From NCBI RefSeq assembly GCF_012275535.1, contig NZ_JAAVTK010000014.1, positions 62,001-126,000 of the forward strand: a stretch of 64,000 bases of DNA. Reading direction: 5' to 3'. Source of the stretch: Hymenobacter artigasi (lineage in GTDB: Bacteria > Bacteroidota > Bacteroidia > Cytophagales > Hymenobacteraceae). Shown here in pieces: positions 26,550 to 34,927 of this stretch. Each line of letters opens with the position of its first letter. Within the stretch, counting starts at the first letter, position 1. The notes beneath the pieces are model-generated. The model was not told where the DNA came from and searched no databases. It saw nothing but the letters and a program-made list of their open reading frames with translations. A program made the position numbers and the translations under genes.

Positions 26550-27968
26550 TTATTTATTCAGCGCCCCCTGATTAATCCAGCATCCAATCAGGTCGCGCTC
26601 TTCCTGGGTAATCTGGGTTTTGTTGTTCTGGGGCATCGTCTTGGTTACCACCACGCGCTGCATGATTTTATCCTTGAGGCGGATAATATCCTCCGGCGTG
26701 TCGTAGACCACGCCGTTGGGGGGCGACTTGAAGACGTCATCGGTCGGATTCTTTGAGTGGCACTGGATGCAGCGTTTTTGCACAATCATGTTCACCTGGC
26801 TTATGCTCACCTGCTGGGTGCAGGCGCTGCCGCCGGCCGCGCTGCCCGACTGCGCGGGCGGGGCCGTCACGAACACCACCGCCAGCAGCAGGGCCACGGC
26901 GGCGGGCAGCACCCACACGGCCGAGTCGGTCTGGTGCTTTTCGCGCAGGTTCAGCCAGTGCTTCACGCCGGCCGTGCCCAGCGTGATGGCCGCCAGAATG
27001 GCCCACGGATAGGCGTGCCCGAAGGTGCTGGGAAAGTGGTTGCTCACCATCACAAACAGCACGGGCAGCGTGAAGTAGTTGTTGTGCAGCGAGCGCGCCA
27101 GGGCATTTTTGCCCAGCTGCGGGTCGAGGGGTGTGCCTTCGGTGGCCGCCTTCACCATGGCTTTTTGGGCCGGAATAATGGTGAAGTACACGTTGCCCAC
27201 CATCAGCGTGCCCAGCATGGCCCCGAAGTGCAGGTAGGCCGCCCGGGCGCTGAACACCTGCGCATAGAAAAACGCAAACGCCGTGGCAACAATAAACCCA
27301 ACGACCATAAACCACTTGCTGCGCACGAGCGCCGTGCGGCTCAGTCCATCGTAAATCAGCCAGGCCACCACAAACGAACCTACCCCGAGGCCCACGCCTG
27401 CCAGCGGCGAAATATCCAGCACGCGCGGGTCAATCAGCATCGAGCTGGCGTTGAAATAGTACACCACGAACAGCAGGCTGAACCCCGACAGCCAGGTGAA
27501 ATAGGCCTCGTACTTAAACCAGTGCAGGTTTTTGGGAATAACCTTGGGGGCCGACTTATACTTCTCCAGGTAATAAAACCCGCCGCCGTGCACGGCCCAG
27601 AGGTTGCCGGCCAGCTCGTCGCGCACGTTTTCGGTGCGGTTGAGGGCGTTTTCGAGAAACACGAAGTAGAACGAAGCCCCAATCCAGGCAATGCCGAAGG
27701 TGATGTGCATGAGGCGCACCACGATGTTGAGCCACTCCAGAATGTGGCCGGCCCAGGGCGTGTCGCGGGCCAGCACCCAGGCCGTGCCCACGGCGGCCAG
27801 CACCGCCAGCAGCATCAGCAGGTAGGAGTAGCCGGCCAGCGTCGAGCCATTCTCGCCCACCACGCCGCCATCGGGCCGGGTTTTAGCCACCCGCTGCAAG
27901 GCGAAGATGACACCCAGCAGCAGCAAAAACGTGAGCAGCAGGGCAAACAGGGTAACGTATTGAATCAT
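26550..27968 (-). CDS. puuD: Membrane-bound urate hydroxylase PuuD with C-terminal cytochrome c
   Basis: This 472-residue inner-membrane protein has about eight or nine transmembrane helices in residues 1-370. They include the conserved segment RLMHITFGIAWIGASFYFV and several membrane histidines. The C-terminal periplasmic cytochrome c domain has the haem motif CIQCH (residues 400-404), and the likely Met ligand is in TKTMPQNN. PuuD oxidises urate to 5-hydroxyisourate and passes electrons to the respiratory chain through its cytochrome instead of using O2 directly. It is first in an operon with xdhC and divergent from allB. Its presence explains why no soluble urate oxidase gene is seen. Confidence 0.9.
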   Translation of the reverse strand: MIQYVTLFALLLTFLLLLGVIFALQRVAKTRPDGGVVGENGSTLAGYSYLLMLLAVLAAVGTAWVLARDTPWAGHILEWLNIVVRLMHITFGIAWIGASFYFVFLENALNRTENVRDELAGNLWAVHGGGFYYLEKYKSAPKVIPKNLHWFKYEAYFTWLSGFSLLFVVYYFNASSMLIDPRVLDISPLAGVGLGVGSFVVAWLIYDGLSRTALVRSKWFMVVGFIVATAFAFFYAQVFSARAAYLHFGAMLGTLMVGNVYFTIIPAQKAMVKAATEGTPLDPQLGKNALARSLHNNYFTLPVLFVMVSNHFPSTFGHAYPWAILAAITLGTAGVKHWLNLREKHQTDSAVWVLPAAVALLLAVVFVTAPPAQSGSAAGGSACTQQVSISQVNMIVQKRCIQCHSKNPTDDVFKSPPNGVVYDTPEDIIRLKDKIMQRVVVTKTMPQNNKTQITQEERDLIGCWINQGALNK

Positions 27969-28276
27969 AGGGGTAGGCGGGTAATGGGGAGTTTTGGGGT
28001 AGGAGGGGAGGATGTAAATTATTCAGAACGTCATGCCTAATCTGGCGTCCGCGTAGCCGAAGCCTCTCTACCGCTTCGCCCTTCACCGTCAACCTCACCC
28101 CCGGCCCCGCTCCAAAAAAAAGGGGGCACCGGTCTTGCTCCAGACGAAAATCGTCAGGCTCCCCTCTCTTTTGGAGAGGGGCCGGGGGTGAGGTTGCGCC
28201 GGGCGAACGACTAGCCTAATGTTCTAATTAATTAAACCGGGAAAAAGCCCCCAATTTAGCGCCAAATTCCGCTACT
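27969..28276. other. 308-bp divergent region between puuD and allB, with a palindromic repeat
   Basis: The region separates the two purine operons and should hold both promoters. A large inverted repeat (28091-28195) occupies the middle. The AT-rich stretch 28222-28245 lies just before allB. I do not see a clear operator palindrome apart from the repeat itself. Confidence 0.5.
28091..28195. repeat. CCTCACCCCCGGCCCC-type palindromic repeat
   Basis: The left arm begins AACCTCACCCCCGGCCCC and the right arm ends GGGGCCGGGGGTGAGGTT, with a central CAGACGAAAATCGTC. Related copies are at 31693-31864 and 48157-48279, so this is a dispersed family within the purine genes. Confidence 0.85.
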
Positions 28277-29614
28277 ATGTCAACTCTTGCTTTGCGCAGT
28301 CAACGCGTGGTCACACCCGAGGGCGAGCGCGCCGCCACCATCCTCATCGAAAACGGCCGCATCAGCGCCCTGCTGCCCTACGAGGCCGAAATCGCGGCCG
28401 ATTCGGTGCTCGACGTGGGCCACCGCGCCGTGCTGCCCGGCGTGATTGACCCGCACGTGCACATCAACGAGCCGGGCCGCACCGACTGGGAGGGCTTCGA
28501 CACGGCTACCCGCGCCGCGCTGGCCGGCGGCCTCACTAGCTTGGTCGATATGCCGCTGAATTCTGCGCCGGTCACGACATCGGTAGCCAATCTGGAGCTT
28601 AAAAAAGCTGCTACCAAGGGCCAGCTGCACTGCAACGTGGGCTTCTGGGGTGGCGTGGTGCCGGGCAATGCGGCCGATATTGAGCCGCTGATTGCGGCCG
28701 GCGTACTGGGCTTTAAAGCGTTTCTCACGCACTCCGGGATTGACGATTTTCCCAATGCCACGGAGGATGATTTGCGGCGCGTGATGCCGATTTTGGCGCG
28801 GCACAGGCTGCCGCTGCTGGTGCACTGCGAGTTATCCGAAGACAATGACGACTGGAAGAAAAACGACCACCGCTCGTACCCCAACTACCTGGCCTCGCGC
28901 CCCAAAAAGTGGGAGGATGATGCTGTGAATATGATGATTCGCCTGTGCGAGGAGTTCGACTGCCCGGTGCACATCGTGCATCTGTCGTCGGCCGATTCCA
29001 TTGCGCCCATTGCTGTCGCCAAGGCCCGGGGCTTGCCGCTAACGGTGGAAACCGGCCAGCACTACCTCTATTTCAACGCCGAAGACATTGCCGACGGCCA
29101 GACGCAGTTTAAGTGCGCCCCGCCCATCCGCGAGCGGGCCAACAACGAGCAGCTGTGGGCTGCCTTGCAGGCCGGCATAATCGACTTCGTGGCCACCGAC
29201 CATTCGCCCGCGCCGCCTGATTTGAAGCAGCTCGAAAGCGGCGACTTTACCACTGCCTGGGGCGGCATTGCCTCGCTGCAGCTGGCCCTGCCGGTGCTCT
29301 GGACGGCCGCCCGGCCGCGCGGGGCCAGCCTGAGCGACATGGCCCGCTGGCTGAGCGCCAACCCGGCGAAGCTGGCGGGCCAAAGCGAGAAAAAGGGCCG
29401 GATTGCGCCCGGCTTCGACGCCGATTTAATCGTTTTTGACCCCGAAATGACCTTTGTGGTGAGCGAGGAGCTGATTCAGCACAAACACAAAGTGTCGCCT
29501 TACATTTGCCAGGAATTGGCGGGCGTGGTGGAATTAACTTTTCTCATGGGCGAGCAGGTTTTTCAGCGTCCCGATTTCACTCATCTCAACCACGGCCAGT
29601 TTTTAATCCGGTAG
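28277..29614 (+). CDS. allB: Allantoinase
   Basis: This is a 445-residue amidohydrolase of the cyclic-amidase branch. Binuclear metal site residues are visible: His60 and His62 in DPHVHINEPG, Lys147 for carboxylation in FKAFLTHSG, His183 in LVHCEL, His235 in HIVHLSS, and Asp308 in ATDHSP. It hydrolyses allantoin to allantoate. It is the first gene of the rightward purine operon, 4 bp before allC, and length and motifs match family members throughout. It is cytoplasmic, with no signal peptide. Confidence 0.93.
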   Translation: MSTLALRSQRVVTPEGERAATILIENGRISALLPYEAEIAADSVLDVGHRAVLPGVIDPHVHINEPGRTDWEGFDTATRAALAGGLTSLVDMPLNSAPVTTSVANLELKKAATKGQLHCNVGFWGGVVPGNAADIEPLIAAGVLGFKAFLTHSGIDDFPNATEDDLRRVMPILARHRLPLLVHCELSEDNDDWKKNDHRSYPNYLASRPKKWEDDAVNMMIRLCEEFDCPVHIVHLSSADSIAPIAVAKARGLPLTVETGQHYLYFNAEDIADGQTQFKCAPPIRERANNEQLWAALQAGIIDFVATDHSPAPPDLKQLESGDFTTAWGGIASLQLALPVLWTAARPRGASLSDMARWLSANPAKLAGQSEKKGRIAPGFDADLIVFDPEMTFVVSEELIQHKHKVSPYICQELAGVVELTFLMGEQVFQRPDFTHLNHGQFLIR

Positions 29615-29618
29615 CGGA

Positions 29619-30881
29619 ATGCAGCACGAATACACAGCCCGCGCCGAGCAGATTATGCGGCGCATCCAGGAGCTGGCGGCCATCAGCGAAGACGCCGATG
29701 GCGTGACGCGCACCTTTGGCACGCCCGCCTTCCTGGAGGGCCGCGCCCTGGTGCAAAGCTGGTTTGAAGCTGCCGGCCTGCCCACCCGCGTCGACGGCAT
29801 CGGCAACCTGCGCGCCCGGCTGGAAAGCCCGAACCGCGACGCCAAAACCTTCGTGCTGGCCTCGCACATTGATACCGTGGTGAACGCCGGTAAATTCGAT
29901 GGCCCGCTAGGCGTGCTCATGGGCCTCGATTTGCTGGAAAACCTGCTGGCGCAGAAAGCCGAGCTGCCGTTTCATATCGAACTCATTGCCTTCAGCGACG
30001 AGGAAGGCGTGCGCTTCCACACTACCTACCTGGGCAGCCAGGTGGTGACCGGGGCCTTCGACCACGCCCTGCTGGGCCGGTGTGACGAGGCGGGCATCTC
30101 CCTCGACCAGGCGCTGGAAGCCATGGGCGGCAATGCCTCGCAGCTTTCGTTGGATGCCATTCCGGCCGCCGAGTGGCTGGGCTATTTCGAGCTGCACATT
30201 GAGCAGGGCCCGGTGCTCTGGGAGCGCAACGTGCCGGTGGCGCTGGTGACGGCCATTGCCGGCCAGCGGCGCGTCGAGCTGACCTTTACGGGCATGGCCG
30301 GCCACGCCGGCACTGTGCCCATGGCCATGCGCCAGGATGCTCTGTGCGCCGCCGCCGAGTTTGTGCTCATCGCCGAGCAGTTTGCGCAGGTGCACGGCCG
30401 GGGTCTGGTGGCCACGGTGGGCAAGCTGGCCATCAGCCACGCGGCCAGCAACGTAATTCCCGGCGCGGTAACGTGCAGCCTCGACCTGCGCAGCCCCGAC
30501 GAGCAGCAGCTGGCCCAGGCCTACGATTTCCTGCACAGCCACGCCGAGGCCCTGGCCCTGCAGCGCAACGTGGCGCTGGAGTGGAAGCTGGTGCAGCAAA
30601 CCGCGCCCGTGGCCTGCGATGGCCATCTGAACACCCTGCTGGCCCGGGCCATTGCCGATGCCGGCTACGAAACCATCTCGCTGGTGAGCGGTGCCGGCCA
30701 CGATGCCGTGCCCGTATCGTTCGTGGCACCGGCCACCATGCTGTTTATTCGCTGCTACAAAGGCATCAGCCACAACCCGCTGGAGGACGTGGAAATGCCC
30801 GATTTGGCCGCCGCAGTTGAGGTGGCCGAACGGTTTTTAAATGAATTAAAAATTAAAAATGAAGAATTAAAAATGGGCTGA
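29619..30881 (+). CDS. allC: Allantoate amidohydrolase (M20 family)
   Basis: This 420-residue M20-type metallohydrolase has metal-binding segments ASHIDTVVNAGKFDGPLGVL (His83, Asp94) and AFSDEEGVRF (Glu128/Glu129). Further ones are FELHIEQGPVLW and, near the C-terminus, GAGHDAVPVSF and SHNPLE. It deaminates and decarbamoylates allantoate to (S)-ureidoglycine. It is separated from allB by only 4 bp. The final dozen residues (LKIKNEELKMG) are encoded by an AT-rich repeat and do not look like part of the enzyme. A ureidoglycolate or carbamoyl-amino-acid hydrolase is the main alternative, but gene context favours AllC. Confidence 0.88.
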   Translation: MQHEYTARAEQIMRRIQELAAISEDADGVTRTFGTPAFLEGRALVQSWFEAAGLPTRVDGIGNLRARLESPNRDAKTFVLASHIDTVVNAGKFDGPLGVLMGLDLLENLLAQKAELPFHIELIAFSDEEGVRFHTTYLGSQVVTGAFDHALLGRCDEAGISLDQALEAMGGNASQLSLDAIPAAEWLGYFELHIEQGPVLWERNVPVALVTAIAGQRRVELTFTGMAGHAGTVPMAMRQDALCAAAEFVLIAEQFAQVHGRGLVATVGKLAISHAASNVIPGAVTCSLDLRSPDEQQLAQAYDFLHSHAEALALQRNVALEWKLVQQTAPVACDGHLNTLLARAIADAGYETISLVSGAGHDAVPVSFVAPATMLFIRCYKGISHNPLEDVEMPDLAAAVEVAERFLNELKIKNEELKMG

Positions 30882-30938
30882 TAATGCTCAGAATATTTCT
30901 CAAGTAATTTTTAATTCTTCATTTTTAGTTTTTAATTC
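30843..30938. repeat. AT-rich inverted repeat overlapping the 3' end of allC
   Basis: Arms 30843-30874 (gaattaaaaattaaaaatga...) and 30907-30938 match as reverse complements at 31 of 32 positions. The left arm lies inside the allC frame and encodes its last residues; the right arm ends 5 bp before the allE start codon. Confidence 0.88.
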
Positions 30939-30943
30939 CATTT

Positions 30944-31690
30944 ATGGAAATGTCTGCCCTGACGCGTTCGGTTACGAAGCGCAACCACGCCATCATCGCC
31001 CCCGACGGCTACATCAACAGCAACGTGCCCGGCTGGACTGGCTGCACCGTCAACGTCATCATCAATGAGCAGATGGGCGCGCATTTGTGTCAGACCCTCG
31101 TTACCCTCAGCGCCGGCGGCCAGCTGCTGGGCAAAACCGAGGCTTCGCAGATTTTCTTCTACGTGGTGGAGGGCGAATGCCAGGCAGCCGTGGGCGGCGA
31201 AACCCGGATTCTGACGGCCGGTCAGTACGTGTATGTGCCCGTAGGGCAGGCGTATGGCTTCGCCAATGCCGCGCCCGATACGAAGATTCTCACGTTCCAC
31301 AAGGTGTATGAGCCCCTGGCGGACCAGGCCACGCCCAGCATTCATTGGGGCGAGCGCGACCTGAGCAAAGCACCCGTGTACATGAACGACGAGGCCCTGC
31401 GCATCCAGGAGCTGCTGCCGAATGAGCTGGGCTTCGACATGGCCGTGAACATCTTCACCTACGGCATTGGCGGCAACCTGCCCATGGTGGAAACGCACAT
31501 CATGGAACACGGCCTGATGTACCTCGAAGGCCAGGCCATCTACATGCTCGACCAGTGCTGGTACCCGGTAAAAAAGGGCGATTCCATCTGGATGGCCCCG
31601 TATTGCCAGCAGTGGGCCACAGCCATGGGGCAGGAGCCGTCGGTGTATATCTATTATAAGAACGTGAATCGGTTCCCGACGGTGCGGTAG
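30944..31690 (+). CDS. allE: (S)-ureidoglycine aminohydrolase (bicupin)
   Basis: This is a 248-residue bicupin. The N-terminal cupin includes QIFFYVVEGECQA and GQYVYVPVGQAYGFAN. The C-terminal cupin carries the metal site in VETHIMEHGLMYLEGQ and WMAPYCQQW, as in the YlbA/UGlyAH family. The enzyme releases ammonia from (S)-ureidoglycine to give (S)-ureidoglycolate. It follows allC directly, which is the product-substrate order of the pathway. The start at 30944 follows closely on the AT-rich repeat. Confidence 0.92.
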   Translation: MEMSALTRSVTKRNHAIIAPDGYINSNVPGWTGCTVNVIINEQMGAHLCQTLVTLSAGGQLLGKTEASQIFFYVVEGECQAAVGGETRILTAGQYVYVPVGQAYGFANAAPDTKILTFHKVYEPLADQATPSIHWGERDLSKAPVYMNDEALRIQELLPNELGFDMAVNIFTYGIGGNLPMVETHIMEHGLMYLEGQAIYMLDQCWYPVKKGDSIWMAPYCQQWATAMGQEPSVYIYYKNVNRFPTVR

Positions 31691-31692
31691 GC

Positions 31693-31864
31693 GTCACCTC
31701 ACCCCCCGGCCCCCTCTCCCGCGGAGAGGGAGAGCCTGACGGTTTGTAGCACATGCTTTAGCTTGTGCATCGTTGCGCGGTCCCGGTACAAGCTAAAGCA
31801 TGTGCTACAAGCGCAGAACCGGTGCCCCCTCTCCGCGGGAGAGGGGGTCAGGGGGTGAGGTGAC
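31693..31864. repeat. Nested palindromic repeat between allE and the small membrane gene
   Basis: The outer arms are GTCACCTCACCCCCCGGCCC... and ...GGGGGTGAGGTGAC. An inner pair, 31745-31764 and 31790-31809, is a perfect 20-bp inverted repeat (TGTAGCACATGCTTTAGCTT and complement). One repeat family therefore appears to have been inserted within another. An ATG inside the inner repeat extends the downstream frame artificially. Confidence 0.88.
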
Positions 31865-31883
31865 CCGCCAGAACAAGCAACCC

Positions 31884-32156
31884 ATGAAACTCATCGAGCA
31901 GTTACTTTCGTCGCTGGCGTGGCTGCAGCTCTTCATCGCCCCGGCCCTGATTGGCAGCTTCCTCGGCCTGCTGCTCTGGCTGAATTTCCGTAGCGGCTGG
32001 GGCGTGGTCGGGGGCGGCATCCTAGCGCTGCTGGGCATCGGGGTTGGTATTGCCTTCGCCGAGAAAGCTCGCCGAGGCAAAGGCACCATTGAATTTATGT
32101 CGCGCACCAGCGCCCACCCTGAGCTATACCGCGACGACAAAAAGAACCAAGCATGA
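31884..32156 (+). CDS. Small two-helix membrane protein in the purine operon
   Basis: This 90-residue protein starts at the ATG at 31884 (MKLIEQLLSSLAWLQL). It has two predicted transmembrane helices (about residues 10-33 and 40-60, WGVVGGGILALLGIGVGIAF), followed by a basic, polar tail (EKARRGKGTIEFMSRTSAHPELYRDDKKNQA). I do not recognise the family. Its stop codon overlaps the uraD start (ATGA), so it is translationally coupled to purine catabolism. A role near membrane-bound PuuD or in uptake is possible but purely contextual. Confidence 0.65.
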   Translation: MKLIEQLLSSLAWLQLFIAPALIGSFLGLLLWLNFRSGWGVVGGGILALLGIGVGIAFAEKARRGKGTIEFMSRTSAHPELYRDDKKNQA

Positions 32157-32662
32157 CCCTCCCCGAACTTAACCACCTCCCCAAGCCCGCCCTCGCCGCC
32201 GCCCTGCAAACCTGCTGCGGCTCCACCGCGTGGGTCGAAAACATGCTCGCCGCCTTCCCCATCTCCGACGTGGAAACGTTGATGGACGAAGCCAAAACCC
32301 AATGGAATAAACTAAGCGAAGCCGACTGGCGCGAAGCCTTCACCCACCACCCTAAAATTGGCGGCGATGTGGAAGCCCTGCGCGCCAAATTCGCCAGCAC
32401 CAGCACCTGGGCCGAGGGCGAGCAGGCTTCGGTGAAACAGGCTTCGCAGGAAACGCTGGAAGCACTAGCCGCCGGAAATGCCGCGTACGAAAAGAAATTC
32501 GGTTACATATTTATTGTGTGCGCCACCGGCAAATCGGCCGAAGAAATGCTGGCATTGCTGCAAGCCCGGCTAACTAATAAGTCGGAAGATGAAATTTTAA
32601 TTGCCGCCGGCGAACAGGATAAAATTACCCGTATTCGTCTCGAAAAACTCCTTGCCGCATGA
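32153..32662 (+). CDS. uraD: OHCU decarboxylase
   Basis: This 169-residue protein has the conserved catalytic segment FTHHPKIGG (His66) and the family C-terminal pattern KKFGYIFIVCATGKSAEEML. It converts 2-oxo-4-hydroxy-4-carboxy-5-ureidoimidazoline to S-allantoin. It overlaps both its upstream and downstream neighbours by 4 bp (ATGA), giving a tightly coupled set with uraH, the preceding step. Cytoplasmic. Confidence 0.93.
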   Translation: MTLPELNHLPKPALAAALQTCCGSTAWVENMLAAFPISDVETLMDEAKTQWNKLSEADWREAFTHHPKIGGDVEALRAKFASTSTWAEGEQASVKQASQETLEALAAGNAAYEKKFGYIFIVCATGKSAEEMLALLQARLTNKSEDEILIAAGEQDKITRIRLEKLLAA

Positions 32663-32997
32663 GCCAGATAACCACTCATATTCTCGATACGACGAAAGGC
32701 AAACCCGCTGTGGGCGTGGCTATTGCCCTGTGGCAGCAGGTCGGTGATTATTGGCAGGAAATTGCGGCCGGGGTGACAAACTCCGATGGTCGGATTCCCG
32801 ATTTATTGCCGAAGGAAAAGCAGTTGGAACCCGGCGTTTATAAAATGAAATTCGAGACCCAGGAATATTTCGCGCAGGACGGCACCGCGAATTTTTATCC
32901 CTTCGTGGAAATCGTTTTTAACGTGACTGGTAATGAGCATTACCATGTGCCGCTGCTGCTGAACCCGTTTGGGTATTCCACTTATCGCGGGTCGTGA
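32659..32997 (+). CDS. uraH: 5-hydroxyisourate hydrolase (transthyretin-like)
   Basis: This 112-residue protein has all marks of the transthyretin-like hydrolases: the start ITTHILDTTKGKPA, the central NSDGRIPDLL with the active-site Arg, HYHVPLLLNPFGYSTY, and the C-terminal tetrapeptide YRGS. It hydrolyses 5-hydroxyisourate, the PuuD product, to OHCU, which UraD then uses. It overlaps uraD by 4 bp. Confidence 0.95.
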   Translation: MSQITTHILDTTKGKPAVGVAIALWQQVGDYWQEIAAGVTNSDGRIPDLLPKEKQLEPGVYKMKFETQEYFAQDGTANFYPFVEIVFNVTGNEHYHVPLLLNPFGYSTYRGS

Positions 32998-33029
32998 TAG
33001 AACGTCATGCCGAGCATACCAGGAACCCG

Positions 33030-33126
33030 CGTCATGCCGAGCGCAGCCGAGGCATCTCGCTCGCTTCGTTGCAATACCATTGATTACTGCTGCAAGCGAG
33101 ATGCCTCGGCTGCGCTCGGCATGACG
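33030..33126. repeat. Perfect 32-bp GTCATGCCGAGCGCAGCC palindrome
   Basis: Arms 33030-33061 and 33095-33126 are exact reverse complements, with an additional truncated copy of the outer motif at 33003-33015. It lies between uraH and the DUF6986 gene. An ATG within it would add 59 false residues to the downstream protein. Confidence 0.9.
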
Positions 33127-33183
33127 TTCAGGTTGGGCGCACCTGACAACCGAAAACTGACAACGAACAACCAGATTCCCACC

Positions 33184-34617
33184 ATGAAACTCAGCTTACC
33201 CGAATCCGACAAAGCCGCCCTGCTCGATGAGCTGGGCACGGCCAATATTCAATTCCAGAAAACCTACCCCGGCGACCGGCCCGACCGCCAGCCCGTGCAC
33301 ACCGTGTACGGCGGCGCCAACCTCTTCAAGGCCGATACCTGCGTGAAAATCGGCGACATCGCCCTCCAGAACCTGCTCACCTACGCCCCCAACTTCGTGG
33401 AGCTGGCCCGCGTGCTCCAGTTTAAAAACCACGAGCACCTGCCGCACCTTGAGGCCGACATAGCCGCCCTCACGGCCAAGCTCGATGCGATGAGCCCGGA
33501 GGACCGCAAGCAGGAGCCCGCCTGGTTGGCCTATTCGGTGTACAACAAGATTGTGGCGAAGCTGAAGTGCGAGGCCGTGGAAGACTTCCGCATCGACTTC
33601 GAAGACGGCTTCGGCAACCGGCCCGATGCCGAGGAGGACGAAACTGCTGTGCGCGCCGCCCAGGAAGTAGTCAAGGGCATGACGCAGGGTACGCTTTCGC
33701 CGTTTATCGGCATTCGCATCAAGCCCTTCACCGAAGACCTGAAGGCGCGCGGCGTGCGCACGCTGGACATTTTCCTGACCACGCTGCTGGCCGAAACCGG
33801 CGGCAAGCTGCCCGCCAATTTTGTGGTGATGCTGCCTAAGGTGACCATCCCCGAGCAGATGACTACCCTGGTGCGCCTATTCGAGCTGCTGGAGCAGGCC
33901 AACGGCCTGGCACCCGGCACCCTCAAAATGGAAACGATGGTGGAGGCCACCCAGATTATCATGGACGAAGAAGGGCGCAACCCGCTCATGCGCATCATCC
34001 GGGCCAGCGAGGGGCGCTGCATCGCGGCCCACTTCGGCACCTACGACTACACGGCCAGCTGCGGCATCACGGCCAAGTATCAGACCATGGGCCACCCCGT
34101 GAACGACTTCGCCCACCACATGACCAAAGTGGCCCTCGGCAGCACCGGCATCTGGCTCTCAGATGGCGCTACCAACGTGATGCCCATCGGTCCGCACCGC
34201 GGCGACAACCTGACGTTTGCCCAGCTGCGCGAAAACCGCGAGTCGGTGCACAACGCCTGGCGCCAGGCTTACGACCACACCACGCACTCGCTCATCAACG
34301 GCTTCTACCAGGGCTGGGACCTGAACCCCGCCCAGCTGCCCATGCGCTACGCCGCTACCTACAACTTCTTCCTGAGCAGCTACGACGACGCCGTTTTCCG
34401 CCTGAAAACCTTCGTGGAGCGCGCCGCCATCTCCACGCTCACCGGCGACATTTTCGACGACGCCGCCACCGGTCAGGGCCTGCTCAACTTCTTCCTCAAA
34501 GCCCTGAACTGCGGCGCGATTTCGGAAGAGGAAATACTGGCCACCGGCCTCACCCTGGAAGAGGTGCAGACCCGCTCGTTCTTCCGCATTCTGGAAGGAC
34601 GGCGCGCGAAGGCATAG
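33184..34617 (+). CDS. DUF6986 / HpcH-HpaI aldolase-like protein in the purine cluster
   Basis: This 477-residue protein starts at MKLSLPESDKAALLDEL; the frame extends upstream only through a repeat. It resembles the CitE/HpcH/malate-synthase-like TIM barrels. Typical acidic and basic active-site segments are DFRIDFEDGFGNRPDAEEDE, FIGIRIKPF, NFVVMLPKVT, LKMETMVEATQ and IAAHFGTYDYTASCGI. This superfamily forms or cleaves C-C bonds using glyoxylate, pyruvate or acyl-CoA. Located directly after uraH, it may act on glyoxylate released from ureidoglycolate. That role is my inference; database names for the family are uninformative. Confidence 0.72.
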   Translation: MKLSLPESDKAALLDELGTANIQFQKTYPGDRPDRQPVHTVYGGANLFKADTCVKIGDIALQNLLTYAPNFVELARVLQFKNHEHLPHLEADIAALTAKLDAMSPEDRKQEPAWLAYSVYNKIVAKLKCEAVEDFRIDFEDGFGNRPDAEEDETAVRAAQEVVKGMTQGTLSPFIGIRIKPFTEDLKARGVRTLDIFLTTLLAETGGKLPANFVVMLPKVTIPEQMTTLVRLFELLEQANGLAPGTLKMETMVEATQIIMDEEGRNPLMRIIRASEGRCIAAHFGTYDYTASCGITAKYQTMGHPVNDFAHHMTKVALGSTGIWLSDGATNVMPIGPHRGDNLTFAQLRENRESVHNAWRQAYDHTTHSLINGFYQGWDLNPAQLPMRYAATYNFFLSSYDDAVFRLKTFVERAAISTLTGDIFDDAATGQGLLNFFLKALNCGAISEEEILATGLTLEEVQTRSFFRILEGRRAKA

Positions 34618-34640
34618 CACGCGGCCAGAACGGGATTATT

Positions 34641-34687
34641 CAAACGAAAAGAGCCAACTGCATTTAGCAGTTGGCTCTTTTCGTTTG
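34641..34687 (+). terminator. Terminator of the purine operon
   Basis: A 21-bp perfect stem, 34641-34661 pairing with 34667-34687 (CAAACGAAAAGAGCCAACTGC and complement, loop ATTTA), with a T-rich descending arm, starts 24 bp after the stop codon of the DUF6986 gene. Confidence 0.88.
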
Positions 34688-34913
34688 AGCCTGCTTTGTC
34701 GTCCAGCTGAGTATTTGGTTGCCATTGCACCGCAAATTGCCGGGTGGTTTGGGCGCTGGCTGGCAATGAATCGCAATCCATCGCGGGCACCGGCTTCTGC
34801 AGCAGTTTCTCAGGTCTTGGCTAATCCTTATGATTGCTGCTACCGGCTGGTTTTGAGGGATTAATAGTTGTGGTGCCGGTATTAGGCCCACAGCCCGCGC
34901 CTGGGGGTTTTAC

Positions 34914-34927
34914 TGCAAACGTTTACG
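34914..34927. promoter_or_regulatory. LacI-like operator candidate upstream of the PUL
   Basis: TGCAAACGTTTACG is a near-palindrome centred on AACGTT, 82 bp before the SusC start codon. It shares the exact 10-mer TGCAAACGTT with the minus strand of the pectate lyase upstream region (14991-15000). Catabolite or substrate-responsive control by a LacI-family protein is plausible but unproven. Confidence 0.4.

Noticed and set aside
28029..28060. GTCATGCC motif upstream of puuD considered as an operator
   Set aside because: It is a fragment of the dispersed GTCATGCCG repeat seen also at 33030 and 61937, so specific regulation is unlikely.
31693..31864. Possible CRISPR-like or riboswitch structure between allE and the small membrane gene
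   Set aside because: There is only one nested inverted repeat, no regularly spaced units, and the same outer arms recur at other sites, so it is a dispersed palindrome.
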